The notes under the pieces were generated by a model. The model worked only from the letters and a program-made list of their open reading frames with translations. It made no database searches and was not told the DNA's origin. A stretch of DNA of 64,000 nt, taken from contig JADCHX010000001.1 in the NCBI GenBank assembly GCA_020248265.1, positions 1 through 64,000 of the forward strand, written 5' to 3'. This stretch comes from Rhodocyclaceae bacterium. GTDB lineage: Bacteria > Pseudomonadota > Gammaproteobacteria > Burkholderiales > CAIKXV01. The position numbers and the translations under genes are program-made. Of the stretch, positions 1 through 9,063 are shown one piece after another; within the stretch, counting starts at the first letter, position 1; every line of letters starts with the position of its first letter.

Positions 1-1
1 G

Positions 2-706
2 ATGGTCTCGATCCTCTCCGACTACCACCTGCATGCGATACGCACCGCATCGCCGTACGGAGTAGCTGCGAAGCACCTCGCGCGCGAGGATGCAAGTTCC
101 ATCGGCATCATCGGCAGCGGCCGCTATGCGCGGGCGATGACTGCGGCGACCTGCGCGGTACGTCCGATCCGGAAGGTAAAGGCCTACAGCAGGGATCCAG
201 CGAACGTACGCGACTTCTGCGAAGTCATGCAGCGCGAGCTCGGCATCGAGGTCGAGCCAGCGCCGTCCGGACGTGAAGCGGTGCGTGGTACCGACGTGAT
301 GATCACGGCGACCTCGGGCAATGTCGTGGTCTTCGAATCGGGCTGGCTGGAACCTGGTGCGCTGCTGATGTCGCTCGCCCCCGGCGAGTTCGATCCGGAG
401 ACGATCCTGCGCTCGCGCGTGTTCCTGTCGAGCACCGAGCAGGTGCTCGGCGACGACCCGCCGCGCAAGCCGTTCTCGACGGTGCTGGCCGACGGCCGCT
501 TCCGCGCGGAGGATGTCTGCGCCGAGGTCTGCGACGTGGTGGCGGGCAAGAAAACCGGGCGCGCCAGTCCCGAGGACATCATCCTCTACGAATCGCCGGG
601 CATGGGCATCCTCGATGCCGCCATCGGCCAGTGGGTGTATGGCCGCGCCAGGAACAAGGGCCTGGGCACCGAACTGCCTTTCGGCGAGGCACTCGGCGGG
701 CACTGA
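2..706 (+). CDS. Ornithine cyclodeaminase/mu-crystallin family protein, 5' end cut off
   Basis: The open frame runs in from the window edge, so the N-terminal substrate-binding part is missing and the first Met seen is not a supported start. What remains is the NAD(P)-binding Rossmann half: a GSGRYA glycine-rich turn about 38 residues in, a SRDP segment after the second strand, and TATSG before the helix leading to the C-terminal dimer region. The family includes ornithine cyclodeaminase, alanine dehydrogenase and ketimine reductases, and the exact reaction cannot be read here. A relative lies at 16383-17366. A 185-bp gap separates it from the next gene, so it may end a transcript or continue into the Bug operon. 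Confidence 0.85.
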   Translation: MVSILSDYHLHAIRTASPYGVAAKHLAREDASSIGIIGSGRYARAMTAATCAVRPIRKVKAYSRDPANVRDFCEVMQRELGIEVEPAPSGREAVRGTDVMITATSGNVVVFESGWLEPGALLMSLAPGEFDPETILRSRVFLSSTEQVLGDDPPRKPFSTVLADGRFRAEDVCAEVCDVVAGKKTGRASPEDIILYESPGMGILDAAIGQWVYGRARNKGLGTELPFGEALGGH

Positions 707-891
707 CGCCCGCGCGCCGATCCGCCAGCCTGTGCCGCACCCGGGAAGGGGACACAAGACGCTGCACCGACAGGCCACGAGCGTCCATTGACGCTGTCGC
801 TGCCCGACGCCTACACTGGACCAGCGATCTTCGTCGAGCGGCTGCGGATCGGCCGAACGGACACGGAGGCGCAACAGGGGGAGGCAACCAG

Positions 892-1869
892 ATGGCCAGC
901 AGCAACCGGCCACGCGCCTGCCACGCGGGCCCTGCCGCCGCCCTCGCGGCACTGGCAGCCTGCGCGAGCGGCGGCGCGTCGGCACAGGAGCGGTACCCGG
1001 CACAGCCGGTGCAGGTGATCATTCCGTATTCCGCCGGGGGCAACTCGGACGTGATGGGCCGCGCGTTCCTCGAAAACCTGTCGCGCGCGACGGGTGGACA
1101 GTTCGTGGTCGCCAATCGCGACGGTGCCGGCGGCACCATCGGTTTCGCCCAGCTCGCCACTGCACGGCCCGACGGCTACACGCTGGCGTTCGGTCCGACC
1201 TCGGCGATCAGTGCGGCGCCGCACCTGATGAAGAAGCTGACCTACGGGCTGAACGATTTCACCTACGTCTGCCAGGTGTTCGAGAACATCTTCGCCGTCG
1301 CGGTTGCACCGAAGTCGCGCTTGCGCACGCTGAAGGACCTGGTGGACGAGGCGCGCGCCCATCCGGGCAAGCTGTCCTACGGCAGTTCCGGCATCGCCAG
1401 CGTGGGCCATCTGTCCGGCGAGGGCTTCGCTCGCGAACTGGGCATCCAGTTCACCCATGTGCCGTTCCGCGGGGACGCGCAGACGGTGCCGCAAGTCCTC
1501 GGCGGCCAGATCGACTTCAGCGTGTCGGGCATGGGTTCGGCGGCGACCGCGCTGCGGCCGCTGGCGATCTTCAGCGACAGCCGGGTTCCGTTCCTGCCCG
1601 ACGTACCGACCACGGCCGAACTCGGCCTGCCGGCGATCCCGCCCGGCTACCAGGGCCTGTTCGCACCAAAGGGGCTTCCAGCGCGGGTGCTGGCGGTGCT
1701 CGAGAAGGGATGCGCGGAGGCCGTCGGCTCCGACGCCTTCCGTGCGTTCGGGCTGAAGGCGAAGCAGAAGGTCGCCTACGTCGAAGGCGCAGGGTTCGCA
1801 CAGCGCACCCGCGACGATTTCGAATACAAGCGCCGGCTGATCGGCGCACTGGGGATACAGCCGGAATGA
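892..1869 (+). CDS. Bug/TctC-family periplasmic binding protein 1
   Basis: 325 aa. Bug proteins are the extracytoplasmic receptors of tripartite tricarboxylate transporters (TTT) and bind carboxylates or amides in a two-lobed cleft. The start was chosen for the GGGGGAGG stretch just upstream and because it begins an export signal ending ASGGASAQ. LAAC at residues 21-24 could also serve as a lipobox. Family landmarks are IPYSAGGNSD after the first strand, RPDGYTL, and HVPFRGD at the cleft wall. The stop overlaps the next start by ATGA, so receptor and metallo-hydrolase are translationally coupled. Ligand unknown. Confidence 0.93.
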   Translation: MASSNRPRACHAGPAAALAALAACASGGASAQERYPAQPVQVIIPYSAGGNSDVMGRAFLENLSRATGGQFVVANRDGAGGTIGFAQLATARPDGYTLAFGPTSAISAAPHLMKKLTYGLNDFTYVCQVFENIFAVAVAPKSRLRTLKDLVDEARAHPGKLSYGSSGIASVGHLSGEGFARELGIQFTHVPFRGDAQTVPQVLGGQIDFSVSGMGSAATALRPLAIFSDSRVPFLPDVPTTAELGLPAIPPGYQGLFAPKGLPARVLAVLEKGCAEAVGSDAFRAFGLKAKQKVAYVEGAGFAQRTRDDFEYKRRLIGALGIQPE

Positions 1870-2837
1870 GACCGTACACGAAGGGACTGCACGACCTGGG
1901 CAATGGCTGCCATGCCTGGCTGCAGCCGGACGGCAGCTGGGGCTACAGCAACTCCGGTCTGGTCAGCGATGGTGGCGAGACGCTGCTGGTCGACACGCTG
2001 TTCGACCTCGCGCATACGCAGGAGATGCTTGACGGCTACCGCTCGGCGGTACCTGCCGCGCGCACCATCGGCACGCTGGTCAACACCCATTCGAACGGCG
2101 ACCACACCTTCGGCAACCAGCTGGTGGCAGGTGCACGTATCGTGGCCAGCCGCGCCTGCGCCGAGGAGATGGCGGCGCGCCGCCCGGAGGGACGCGCCGA
2201 GGTGATGCGCCGATGGCAGGACTTCGGCGAGTCTGGCCGGGCGGTACACGAACTCTACGGCGGCCGCTTCGACTGGACCGGGGTCGTGTACACGCCGCCC
2301 ACCGATACCTTCGACACCGAGATGACGGTGCATGTCGGGTCGAAGGCGGTGGAGCTGGTCAACGTAGGGCCAGCGCATACCCGCGGCGACGTTCTGGTGC
2401 ATGTGCCAGGCGACCGCGTCGTGTTTACCGGCGACATCCTGTTCATCGGTGGCCACCCGGCGGTCTGGGCCGGCCCGGTGTCGAACTGGATCGCCGCCTG
2501 CGACCGCATCCTCGGCTGGGACGTCGAGGCGATCGTACCCGGCCACGGGCCGGTCACCGACAAGGCCGGCGTCCGGCGGCTGCGCGACTACTTCGTGCAT
2601 GTCGGCGCCGAGGCGCGCAAGCGCTTCGACGCCGGCATGTCCGAGGAGGATGCCGCCGCCGACATCTCGCTCGACGGCTTCCGGGGCTGGCTGGACGAGG
2701 AACGGATGGTGGTCAACGTGCATGCGCTGTACCGCGAGTTCAGCGAAGGCAGGGCGGCACCCGTATCCCACGATGAACTGCACGCCCGGATGCGCCGCTG
2801 GCGCGAGCGGCGCGCCACTGGCGGAGCTACACGATGA
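1866..2837 (+). CDS. MBL-fold metallo-hydrolase
   Basis: 323 aa, cytoplasmic (no signal peptide). The metallo-beta-lactamase fold is shown by the HSNGDH zinc-binding motif near residue 80, GPAHTRGD, FTGDILF and VPGHGP, in the usual order. A C-terminal helical region of about 70 residues follows the fold, ending in an Arg-rich tail. Family members hydrolyse thioesters, lactones, phosphoesters or sulfates, and nothing here fixes the substrate. It overlaps the genes on both sides by 4 bp (ATGA), so it belongs with the upstream Bug and the downstream fumarylacetoacetase-type gene. Confidence 0.88.
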   Translation: MRPYTKGLHDLGNGCHAWLQPDGSWGYSNSGLVSDGGETLLVDTLFDLAHTQEMLDGYRSAVPAARTIGTLVNTHSNGDHTFGNQLVAGARIVASRACAEEMAARRPEGRAEVMRRWQDFGESGRAVHELYGGRFDWTGVVYTPPTDTFDTEMTVHVGSKAVELVNVGPAHTRGDVLVHVPGDRVVFTGDILFIGGHPAVWAGPVSNWIAACDRILGWDVEAIVPGHGPVTDKAGVRRLRDYFVHVGAEARKRFDAGMSEEDAAADISLDGFRGWLDEERMVVNVHALYREFSEGRAAPVSHDELHARMRRWRERRATGGATR

Positions 2838-4186
2838 ACCAGGCTGCAGACCTTCCCCTCGACGAGACCCATGACGCGGCCCGGCGCAGCTGGGTCGATT
2901 CCGCCAACGGCGACACGGTGTTCCCGCTGCAGAACCTGCCCCTGGGCGTTTTCACGCCACCGGGCGGGGACGATCAAGGCCCACGCGGCGGCATCGCGAT
3001 CGGCGACCGCATCCTCGACCTGCGGGCGGTGGCCGGGCTCGACCTGTTCGATGGCGATGCCGGTGCAGCGGTGCTCGCCGCAGCCGGTTCCACGCTGAAT
3101 CCGCTGCTTGCGCTCGGCAGCGTGCCGCGGCGTGCACTGCGCGCAGCCGTGTTCGCGCTGCTGTGCGAAGGCACGGAAACGGGGAACGCCGCCCGGCGCA
3201 AGGCAGGGGGGCTGCTGCACCCTGCGGCGGACTGCACGCTGCACCTGCCGGCTCGCATCGGCGACTACACCGACTTCTACGCCGGCATCCATCACGCCTA
3301 CAACGGCGGTCTGCGCCACAAGCGACCGTCGCCGCTTCTGCCCAACTACAAGTGGGTGCCGGTCGCGTACCACAGCCGCGCGTCCTCGGTCGTGGTTTCC
3401 GGCACGCCGCTGAATCGGCCGAACGGACAGCGCAAGCTGCCCGATGAAGAGGCACCAACCTTTGGCCCGTGCCGCAAGCTCGACTTCGAACTGGAACTGG
3501 GCGCCTGGATCGGGCCGGGGAATGCACGCGGGGAGCCGATCCCGATAACCAATGCCGGCGAGCATGTGGCCGGACTGTGCATGCTCAACGACTGGTCGGC
3601 GCGCGACATCCAGGGCTGGGAGATGCAGCCGCTAGGGCCGTTCCTGGCGAAGAACTTCACCACCACCGTGTCGCCGTGGATCGTCACCACCGAAGCGCTG
3701 CTGCCGTACCGGATCGCGCAACCGCCGAGGCCCGAAGGTGATCCCCAGCCATTGCCTTACCTGTGGGACGGTCGCGACCAGGCCACAGGCGCCTACGACA
3801 TCGCCATCGAGGCACTGATCCTCACGCCGGCGATGCGCGCGCAGGGCACTGCGCCGCATCCGCTGAACGCTAGCAACCTGCGCCACCTGTACTGGACGCT
3901 GGCGCAGATGGTGGCGCACCACACCTGTGGCGGCTGCAACCTGCAGCCGGGCGACCTGTTCGGCAGCGGGACGATCTCGGCGCCGGACCGCTCCGGTTAT
4001 GGCAGCCTCGCGGAGCTGTCCGACGACGGCCGCACGCAGATCGTACTGCCCTCCGGCGAGACGCGCACTTTCCTGCAGGACGGGGACGAACTGATCCTGC
4101 GTGCCAGTGCGCGGCGCGAGGGCTTCGCCACGCTCGGCTTCGGCGACTGCAGCGGCATCATCCGGCCGGCACCGGGCATTGCATGA
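2834..4186 (+). CDS. fahA: Fumarylacetoacetase (FAH)
   Basis: 450 aa, slightly longer than the usual 420-430. The family cleaves the C-C bond of 4-fumarylacetoacetate to fumarate and acetoacetate at the end of tyrosine/homogentisate breakdown. The TDFYAGIHHA segment carries the catalytic Asp/His pair. DFELELG and LNDWSARDIQ supply the acidic metal ligands, and PLGPFLAKNF is the usual substrate-side loop. No homogentisate dioxygenase or maleylacetoacetate isomerase is nearby, so it may act on a different beta-diketone. The start overlaps the upstream stop (ATGA). The next gene follows after 82 bp with its own ribosome-binding site. Confidence 0.87.
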   Translation: MNQAADLPLDETHDAARRSWVDSANGDTVFPLQNLPLGVFTPPGGDDQGPRGGIAIGDRILDLRAVAGLDLFDGDAGAAVLAAAGSTLNPLLALGSVPRRALRAAVFALLCEGTETGNAARRKAGGLLHPAADCTLHLPARIGDYTDFYAGIHHAYNGGLRHKRPSPLLPNYKWVPVAYHSRASSVVVSGTPLNRPNGQRKLPDEEAPTFGPCRKLDFELELGAWIGPGNARGEPIPITNAGEHVAGLCMLNDWSARDIQGWEMQPLGPFLAKNFTTTVSPWIVTTEALLPYRIAQPPRPEGDPQPLPYLWDGRDQATGAYDIAIEALILTPAMRAQGTAPHPLNASNLRHLYWTLAQMVAHHTCGGCNLQPGDLFGSGTISAPDRSGYGSLAELSDDGRTQIVLPSGETRTFLQDGDELILRASARREGFATLGFGDCSGIIRPAPGIA

Positions 4187-4268
4187 CGCGCTGCCCCGGG
4201 CCAGAATGAGGTCGTCCATCGCCGACGGCGCCATGCAGAGTGCCACGGTACAACGGAGGAGAGTCCCC

Positions 4269-5285
4269 ATGGCCCAACCGCGCGCTTCAAGCCTGCCTGC
4301 ACGTCCGATCCCATCAGTGCTGTCCGTGCTGGCTTCGCTCGCCCTGCTGGCGCTGCCGGTGGCCGGGGCCGTCGCGCAGGGCACTGGCGACTACCCGAAC
4401 CGCCCGGTGCGGCTGGTCACCGGTTCGCCCGGCAGCACCGCCGACATCAGCGCGCGACTGGTGGGCCAGAAGCTGGTCGAGCGCTGGGGCCAGCAGATCG
4501 TGGTTGACAACCGTGGCGGCGCGGGCGGGATCGTCGGTGCCGAGATCGCGGTGCGCTCGCCGCCGGACGGCTACACGCTGTTCAACGGCCATATCGGCAC
4601 CCATGCGAGTCCGCAGTTCCTGTTCCGCAAGCTGTCGTACGACCCGGTGCGCGACTTCGCGCCGATCACCCAGCTCACGACCTCGGGTATCTCGCTGGTG
4701 GTGAACGCCTCGGTGCCTGCGAACAACCTGAAGGAGTTCCTCGCCTACGCGAAGTCGAAGGCGGGCACGCTGACCTACGGCTCCGCCGGCGGCGGCACCA
4801 GCAGCCAGCTCTCGGGGGAACTGTTCAACCTGATCACCGGCGCGAAGCTGGTGCACGTGCCCTACAAGGGCGCCGGCTTCGCGCTGACCGGCGTGGTCTC
4901 GGGCGAGGTTCAGTCGGCGTTCCTCTCGACCACTACTGCCGCGATCCAGGTCAAGGCGGGCAAGCTGCGGGCATTGTCGGTATTCAGCCCGGAGCGCTTC
5001 CCGGTGTCGCCGGAGATCCCGACCGCTGCCGAGCAGGGGTTCCCCGGCATCGACAGCACGGTCTGGTTCGGCCTGTTCGCACCGGCGAAGACGCCGCGTG
5101 CACTGGTGCAGAAGGTCAGCAGCGATGTCGGCGAGATCCTGCGCATGCAGGAGGTGCGTACCATCCTGCTTGGGCAGGGCGCCGAGCCCTCGCCGTCCAC
5201 ACCCGAGGCATTCGAGAAATTCCTGAAGAGCGAGATCGTGAAATGGGGCAAGGTGATCAAGGCAGCCGGCATCGAACCGATGTGA
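4269..5285 (+). CDS. Bug/TctC-family periplasmic binding protein 2
   Basis: 338 aa with a GGAGGAG Shine-Dalgarno just ahead of the chosen ATG and a classical Sec signal ending AGAVAQ near residue 37. The first binding loop is GSPGSTAD instead of the common PxGGxxD, which should alter ligand contacts. PPDGYTL, YDPVRDFAPI and HVPYKGAG are intact. It opens a cluster with the hydrolase, dehydrogenase and CMD-domain genes that follow, starting 26 bp downstream, and probably delivers their substrate. Confidence 0.93.
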   Translation: MAQPRASSLPARPIPSVLSVLASLALLALPVAGAVAQGTGDYPNRPVRLVTGSPGSTADISARLVGQKLVERWGQQIVVDNRGGAGGIVGAEIAVRSPPDGYTLFNGHIGTHASPQFLFRKLSYDPVRDFAPITQLTTSGISLVVNASVPANNLKEFLAYAKSKAGTLTYGSAGGGTSSQLSGELFNLITGAKLVHVPYKGAGFALTGVVSGEVQSAFLSTTTAAIQVKAGKLRALSVFSPERFPVSPEIPTAAEQGFPGIDSTVWFGLFAPAKTPRALVQKVSSDVGEILRMQEVRTILLGQGAEPSPSTPEAFEKFLKSEIVKWGKVIKAAGIEPM

Positions 5286-5310
5286 GCGCGCGCCAGGCGC
5301 GGAGGCCGGC

Positions 5311-6252
5311 ATGAAGCCGGCTGCGTCCGGCGGCATCCGGCAGCAGGCCTATTCCTTCATCCAGCCGCTCGAAGGCTCGACCTGGCCAGCGCACCTGACC
5401 TTCGTGCCCACGCGCGACGAACTCTACGTGCCGATCGTGCTGCGCAAGCCGGATGGCGACGGTCCGTTCCCGGTGATCACGATGGGCCGCGGCGACGGAC
5501 GCGGCGGCATGCCGCACGTGCTGGAGCAGGTACAACGGCTGCGCGCGATGCAGGATGCGCTGATCCGGCGCGGATATGCCGTCGTGTACGTGAACTACCG
5601 GCACGAGATCCCGCGCGCCTACGGCCAGGGGCCGGCGGTCGACATCGCCGACGACATCAGCGGCGGCGAGAACCTCGTCCGCAAGTCCGCCGCGACGCTC
5701 GACTCCGACGACCTCGCGGCGATCTGGCAGTACCTGCAAGGCCTGCCGTTCGTGCGGCCCGAAGCGATCGGCGCGATCGGCATCAGCCATGGCGGCGAGA
5801 TGATCCTGAAGGCGGCGGCCGAGGGTGCGCCGCTCGCAGCCGGCGTGGTGGCCGAAGGCGCATCGCACGAGTTCCTGTCGGTGGACACTGGACCCTCCGC
5901 ACCGCGTATCGCGGGCGAACTCCAGTACCACGATATCGACGTGGTGAAGCGCCATGCCGACAAGGCCGCGGCGATGGCCCGCATCGCGCGCATCCGTGCC
6001 CCGATGCTGCACATGGGACGCTACACCGACCACCTGCAGGGCATCTTCCAGCTGGCCCACGAATGGATGCAAGAGGCTGGCAAGGCCTCCGACTGGGCCT
6101 GCTTCGAACATCCGGAGCATGGCTACTGCCTGGTCTATCCGGGCGAGGACGGCAGCTTCGGTCCGGATCCGGTGCAGCGGCTGGCGTTCGAGCTGTACAT
6201 GGAGTTCTTCGACCGCCACCTGAAGCCTGAAGTGCACCAGATGGTGGCCTGA
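5311..6252 (+). CDS. Alpha/beta hydrolase (dienelactone hydrolase/peptidase-like)
   Basis: 313 aa, cytoplasmic. The nucleophile elbow is GISHGGE in mid-protein and the likely catalytic His is in HPEHGYC near the C-terminus. The acid residue may be in GRYTDHLQ. The long N-terminal strand region before the elbow resembles the prolyl-oligopeptidase/dienelactone hydrolase superfamily. The ATG follows a GCGGAGG ribosome-binding site. The stop overlaps the next start (TGATG). Substrate is unknown; the neighbouring 2-hydroxyacid dehydrogenase suggests that a hydrolysis product is an acid or lactone-derived hydroxyacid. Confidence 0.8.
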   Translation: MKPAASGGIRQQAYSFIQPLEGSTWPAHLTFVPTRDELYVPIVLRKPDGDGPFPVITMGRGDGRGGMPHVLEQVQRLRAMQDALIRRGYAVVYVNYRHEIPRAYGQGPAVDIADDISGGENLVRKSAATLDSDDLAAIWQYLQGLPFVRPEAIGAIGISHGGEMILKAAAEGAPLAAGVVAEGASHEFLSVDTGPSAPRIAGELQYHDIDVVKRHADKAAAMARIARIRAPMLHMGRYTDHLQGIFQLAHEWMQEAGKASDWACFEHPEHGYCLVYPGEDGSFGPDPVQRLAFELYMEFFDRHLKPEVHQMVA

Positions 6253-7211
6253 TGGACAGCACGAAGCCACCGATCCTCTTCATCAACAGCAACTGGAAGC
6301 CGTGCCTGGAGGCGCTGGAAGAGCGCTATGCGGTGCTCAACTACCGGGATGCGGCCGACCGGCCGGCGCTGCTCGCGAAGGCGGCACCGATGGTACGTGC
6401 CCTGTTCACCAACGAAGGCAGCTGGGAGCCGGCCCTGATGGACGCGCTGCCGGCGCTCGAGCTGATCGTGCTGGTGTCCAACGGCTACGAGAACGTCGAC
6501 CTGGCGAAGGCGCGCACGCGCGGCATCCGGATCACCAACACGCCGGACGAGACCACCGGCGACGTCGCCGACCTGGCGTTCGCGCTGATGATGGCCACCG
6601 CACGGCGCATGACCTGGGCCGAGCGCTACGTGCGCTCCGGCGACTGGCGACGTATCGGACGCGCGCCGCTGACCCGCCGGGTGCATGGTCGCCGGCTGGG
6701 CATCGTCGGCCTGGGATCGATCGGCCGCGCGGTCGCCCGGCGCGCTTCCGGCTTCGACATGGACGTCTGCTACCACGGTCCCCGCCACAAGGCCGACGTG
6801 CCGTATCGCTACTTCGGCGACCTCGCGGCGATGGCAGCGGAAGTCGACTTCCTCGCGGTTACCTGCATCGGCGGCCCGAAGACCGCAGGCATCGTCGATG
6901 CCGCCGTGCTCGAGGCACTGGGGCCGGAGGGCATCGTGGTCAACATCGCGCGTGGCAGCTGCATCGACCAGGACGCACTGATCTCCGCGCTGCGCGCCGG
7001 CAGCCTCGGCGGCGCAGGCCTCGATGTCTATGCGCATGAGCCGGCCGATCCGGCCCCGTTCGAAGGACTCGACAACGTCGTGCTGACGCCACACTACGGC
7101 AGCGGCACCGACGACACGCGGCGTGCGATGAACGAGACCGGCTTCCGCAACCTGGCCGCCTTCTTCGAAGGCCGTCCGCTGCCGACGCTGATCCCGGAGT
7201 TGCGGCCATGA
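6252..7211 (+). CDS. D-isomer-specific 2-hydroxyacid dehydrogenase
   Basis: 319 aa, NAD(P)-dependent, interconverting 2-hydroxyacids and 2-oxoacids. GLGSIG in the middle is the Rossmann glycine motif. The catalytic set is complete: Arg in VNIARGS, Glu in HEPADP, His in LTPHYGSGT. It most resembles glyoxylate/hydroxypyruvate reductase-type members. It overlaps the upstream hydrolase by one base and the downstream CMD gene by four, so the three are coupled. The exact substrate is not predictable. Confidence 0.88.
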   Translation: MDSTKPPILFINSNWKPCLEALEERYAVLNYRDAADRPALLAKAAPMVRALFTNEGSWEPALMDALPALELIVLVSNGYENVDLAKARTRGIRITNTPDETTGDVADLAFALMMATARRMTWAERYVRSGDWRRIGRAPLTRRVHGRRLGIVGLGSIGRAVARRASGFDMDVCYHGPRHKADVPYRYFGDLAAMAAEVDFLAVTCIGGPKTAGIVDAAVLEALGPEGIVVNIARGSCIDQDALISALRAGSLGGAGLDVYAHEPADPAPFEGLDNVVLTPHYGSGTDDTRRAMNETGFRNLAAFFEGRPLPTLIPELRP

Positions 7212-8083
7212 ACCCTGGAGACACGATGAATACGCCACTTGACCCCTACGGCGTCAACGACGAAGGCGAGGACCTGCACCCAGATGCCGTGCTCGCGCGT
7301 GCACTTGCCCGCCGGGGCGACACCTTCGACGAGTTCAAGCTGCTGATCCGCGAGCAGTCCGCGACCTACGACCTGATCTCGAAGACCGCCGGTTACGTGC
7401 ACCACTACACCGGCAAGACCGGCTCCGCGCAGCAGCTCTCCGGCGTGATGCGCGAGCTGATCACGCTCTGCCAGCTGTGCGCGAAGGGCGAACACCGGTT
7501 CTCGCCGAACCATGTGCGACGCCTCTACTGCCACGGCGTCACCAACAAGGTGATGTTCGAGGCCGCATCCGCGATGGCCCCGGTCACCGGCTGGACGACG
7601 ATCGCGCACGTGGCCACCGCGATCATCACCGCGAACAAGCCCGAGTATCCGTTCGGCAAGATGCCGCCGGGCGGCGAACCTGCCGAGCTGGTGCCGTTCC
7701 CGGAACTGGACATCGGACGTGACCGTATCGCCGGCGATGCCGACGACAGCGAACTGGGCAAGGACGAGTATGCATACATCGCCAGCCTCGATCCCGACCT
7801 CGCCCGCGTGGCCGCGCGCTGGGTCGACCATTGCCTGAGCCAGGGCGGGCGCAACAACAGCGGTACCCGGCTCGGTCCGGGTGCACGCGAGCTGGTGGCG
7901 ATCGCCGCCGCCTGTGCGCGTGGGGAGGTCGAGTTCGCCGCCGAACACATGCGGCGTGCCTACGACCATGGCATCAGCCGCGTGCAGGTGATCGAGGCCG
8001 TGTCCTGCGTGCTGCCGATGACCGGAGCGATGACCCTGAAGATCGGCGTGCGTGCGATGAAACTGGCTGACGCGCAATCGTGA
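7208..8083 (+). CDS. Double carboxymuconolactone decarboxylase (CMD)-like protein
   Basis: 291 aa made of two tandem CMD/AhpD-type helical units. The N-terminal unit has RELITLCQLCAKGE...HVRRLYCHG and the C-terminal unit RELVAIAAACARGE...HMRRAYDHG, followed by MAPVTGW and LPMTGAM respectively. Neither unit has CxxC at the AhpD redox position, so it is unlikely to be a peroxidase and more likely a decarboxylase or isomerase-type member. An alternative start at 7226 has a closer GGAG motif. 7208 keeps the ATGA coupling seen all through this operon. Partner substrate unknown. Confidence 0.75.
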   Translation: MNPGDTMNTPLDPYGVNDEGEDLHPDAVLARALARRGDTFDEFKLLIREQSATYDLISKTAGYVHHYTGKTGSAQQLSGVMRELITLCQLCAKGEHRFSPNHVRRLYCHGVTNKVMFEAASAMAPVTGWTTIAHVATAIITANKPEYPFGKMPPGGEPAELVPFPELDIGRDRIAGDADDSELGKDEYAYIASLDPDLARVAARWVDHCLSQGGRNNSGTRLGPGARELVAIAAACARGEVEFAAEHMRRAYDHGISRVQVIEAVSCVLPMTGAMTLKIGVRAMKLADAQS

Positions 8084-9063
8084 ACAGGGCCGTCGCGCAT
8101 GGCCTGTCGCGTGCGCTGTGCGCGCTTGCCACCGCGCTGCCGTGCGCAGCGGCGCTTGCACAGGAATGGCCCGCGGCGCCGATCACCGTCGTCTCCCCGG
8201 TGCAGGCGGGGAGCGCGGGCGATACCTCGCTGCGGCTGGTGCTGGCGAAGCTGTCGGAGAACCTGAAACAGCCGGTCGTCGTCGAGAACCTGCCGGGCGC
8301 AGCCGGCATGATCGGCTACGACCGACTCGCTCGCGCAAAGCCCGACGGCTACACGATCGGCGGCATCAGCGACAGCACGCTCACCTACGTGCCGCTGGTG
8401 CAGGGACGCAAGGGCTTCAATGCCCTAGATGCGCTCGACCCGGTGACCCTGCTGTCGACCAGCACCTGGGTGCTGGTGGCGCACCCGTCGCTGCCGGTGC
8501 GCACGGTGAAGGAGCTGGTGGCGTTCTCGAAGGCGAACCCGGGCCGGCTCGACTATGCATCGGCTGGCATCGGCGGTTCGCACCATGTCGTGATGGAAGC
8601 GTTCAAGTCTGCGAGCGGCAGCAACCTGGTGCATGTACCGTATCGCGGCGCCGCCGCGGCGCTGGCCGACGTCGACGCCGGCCAGGTGCCGGTGATGTTC
8701 TCCGCCCTGTCGGTGGCGCTCGGCCGCATCCAGGCCAAGCGGCTGGTCGCTCTCGCAGTAGCCACGCCCGCGCGTACATCGCTGCTGCCGGAGGTGCCGA
8801 CGCTGCAGGAAGCCGGGCTGCCCGGGTTCACCTTCTCGACCTGGACCGGGGTGCTGGTTCCGAAGGGGACGCCACCGGCGATCGTCGAGCGCCTTAATGC
8901 AGAGCTGGCAAGGGCGCTGAAGGACCCGGGCGTTGCCGGCAAGCTGTCGGCGCTCGGTGCGACGCCGCAGCCAGGGACGCCGAGGGCGCTGGCCGAACTG
9001 ATCGAATCGACCACGAACCGGATGCGCAAGGTGATCGTGGAGGCGAAGATCCGGGCGGAGTGA
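8080..9063 (+). CDS. Bug/TctC-family periplasmic binding protein 3
   Basis: 327 aa starting at GTG that overlaps the upstream stop (GTGA). Signal peptide of about 28 residues ending AAALAQ. The first ligand loop reads SPVQAGSAGD, departing from the GG-containing consensus. KPDGYTIGG and HVPYRGAA are present. The stop overlaps the start of the exported amidase gene, suggesting that this receptor captures a product the amidase releases in the periplasm. Confidence 0.92.
   Translation: MNRAVAHGLSRALCALATALPCAAALAQEWPAAPITVVSPVQAGSAGDTSLRLVLAKLSENLKQPVVVENLPGAAGMIGYDRLARAKPDGYTIGGISDSTLTYVPLVQGRKGFNALDALDPVTLLSTSTWVLVAHPSLPVRTVKELVAFSKANPGRLDYASAGIGGSHHVVMEAFKSASGSNLVHVPYRGAAAALADVDAGQVPVMFSALSVALGRIQAKRLVALAVATPARTSLLPEVPTLQEAGLPGFTFSTWTGVLVPKGTPPAIVERLNAELARALKDPGVAGKLSALGATPQPGTPRALAELIESTTNRMRKVIVEAKIRAE

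Noticed and set aside
2588-3565. 325-codon minus-strand frame
   Set aside because: Overlaps the metallo-hydrolase and fumarylacetoacetase genes, whose catalytic motifs are intact; no domain seen.
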